Positions 6,811-6,878 of a stretch of DNA of 6,878 bases are shown piece by piece. A model generated the notes under the pieces. The model worked only from the letters and a program-made list of their open reading frames with translations, was not told the origin of the DNA and did not search any database. The DNA lies in NCBI GenBank assembly GCA_016765235.1, contig JAESQH010000149.1:9016-15893 (forward strand), written 5' to 3'. This stretch comes from Paracoccaceae bacterium. GTDB lineage: Bacteria; Pseudomonadota; Alphaproteobacteria; Rhodobacterales; Rhodobacteraceae. A program made the translations under genes and the position numbers. Position 1 is the stretch's first letter, and each line of letters opens with the position of its first letter.

Positions 6811-6878
6811 ATGTCCGATTCCGATCAGAAAACTGTGAGCGCCAACGCGGATACAATCGCATCCGCCGCGACCAAGGC
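6811..6878 (+). CDS. Start of a probable DUF1285 domain-containing protein (partial)
   Basis: An ATG at 6811 opens a frame that continues off the window, with AAGG at 6798-6801 nine bases upstream. The 22 complete codons read as a polar, Ala/Ser-rich N-terminus (MSDSDQK at the start, then SANADTIASAATK). This resembles from memory the leader of alphaproteobacterial DUF1285 proteins, in which such a segment precedes the conserved PPVHLWNPPFCGD-type motif; that motif would lie just beyond the edge. DUF1285 genes are commonly found divergent from this MoxR operon in Rhodobacterales. The start call is solid, whereas the family call is an inference from a short, low-complexity leader and from gene context. 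Confidence 0.55.
   Translation, partial: MSDSDQKTVSANADTIASAATK

Overview
The window reads as chromosomal DNA of an alphaproteobacterium, most likely of the Rhodobacterales/roseobacter group. This rests on the moderately high GC content, the protein style, and a recognisable neighbourhood: a MoxR ATPase, a DUF58 protein, a BatA/DUF4159 fusion protein and a large membrane-anchored protein with a vWA and a GATase-like domain, divergent from what looks like a DUF1285 gene. No mobile element, CRISPR array, rRNA or tRNA was seen. The genus cannot be fixed from the sequence alone.

Layout. At the left edge (2-67, + strand) lie the last 21 codons of an unidentified gene that converges on the main operon; the two stop codons overlap in the four bases TTAG. 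Positions 64-6711 hold one tightly packed four-gene operon on the minus strand, read right to left: moxR-type AAA+ ATPase (6711-5713), DUF58 protein (5716-4826), BatA N-terminal/DUF4159 membrane protein (4829-2121) and a membrane protein with a vWA-like and a GATase1-like domain (2121-64). Every junction overlaps (TTGA, ATGA, TAGTG), so the genes are probably translationally coupled. From 6712 to 6810 there is a 99-bp divergent control region with candidate promoters for both directions and a 7-bp perfect inverted repeat. At 6811 a + strand gene starts and runs off the window; its first residues resemble DUF1285 proteins.

How the genes work together. MoxR ATPases are usually encoded next to vWA-domain partners and are thought to act as chaperone-like machines that load cofactors or remodel complexes, often at the cell envelope. 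Here the cytosolic ATPase and the soluble DUF58 partner are followed by two large proteins that each have membrane anchors at both ends or in the middle and a large presumably periplasmic portion. The inference is a cytosol-to-periplasm envelope or stress-maintenance complex related to the Bat (aerotolerance) systems. Its substrate is unknown. The operon type is recurrent in alphaproteobacteria but functionally uncharacterised; the features most worth a second look are three related GATase-like segments spread over two proteins, degenerate metal-binding (MIDAS) motifs in all three vWA-like domains, and a signal-peptide-like segment inside the DUF4159 fusion.
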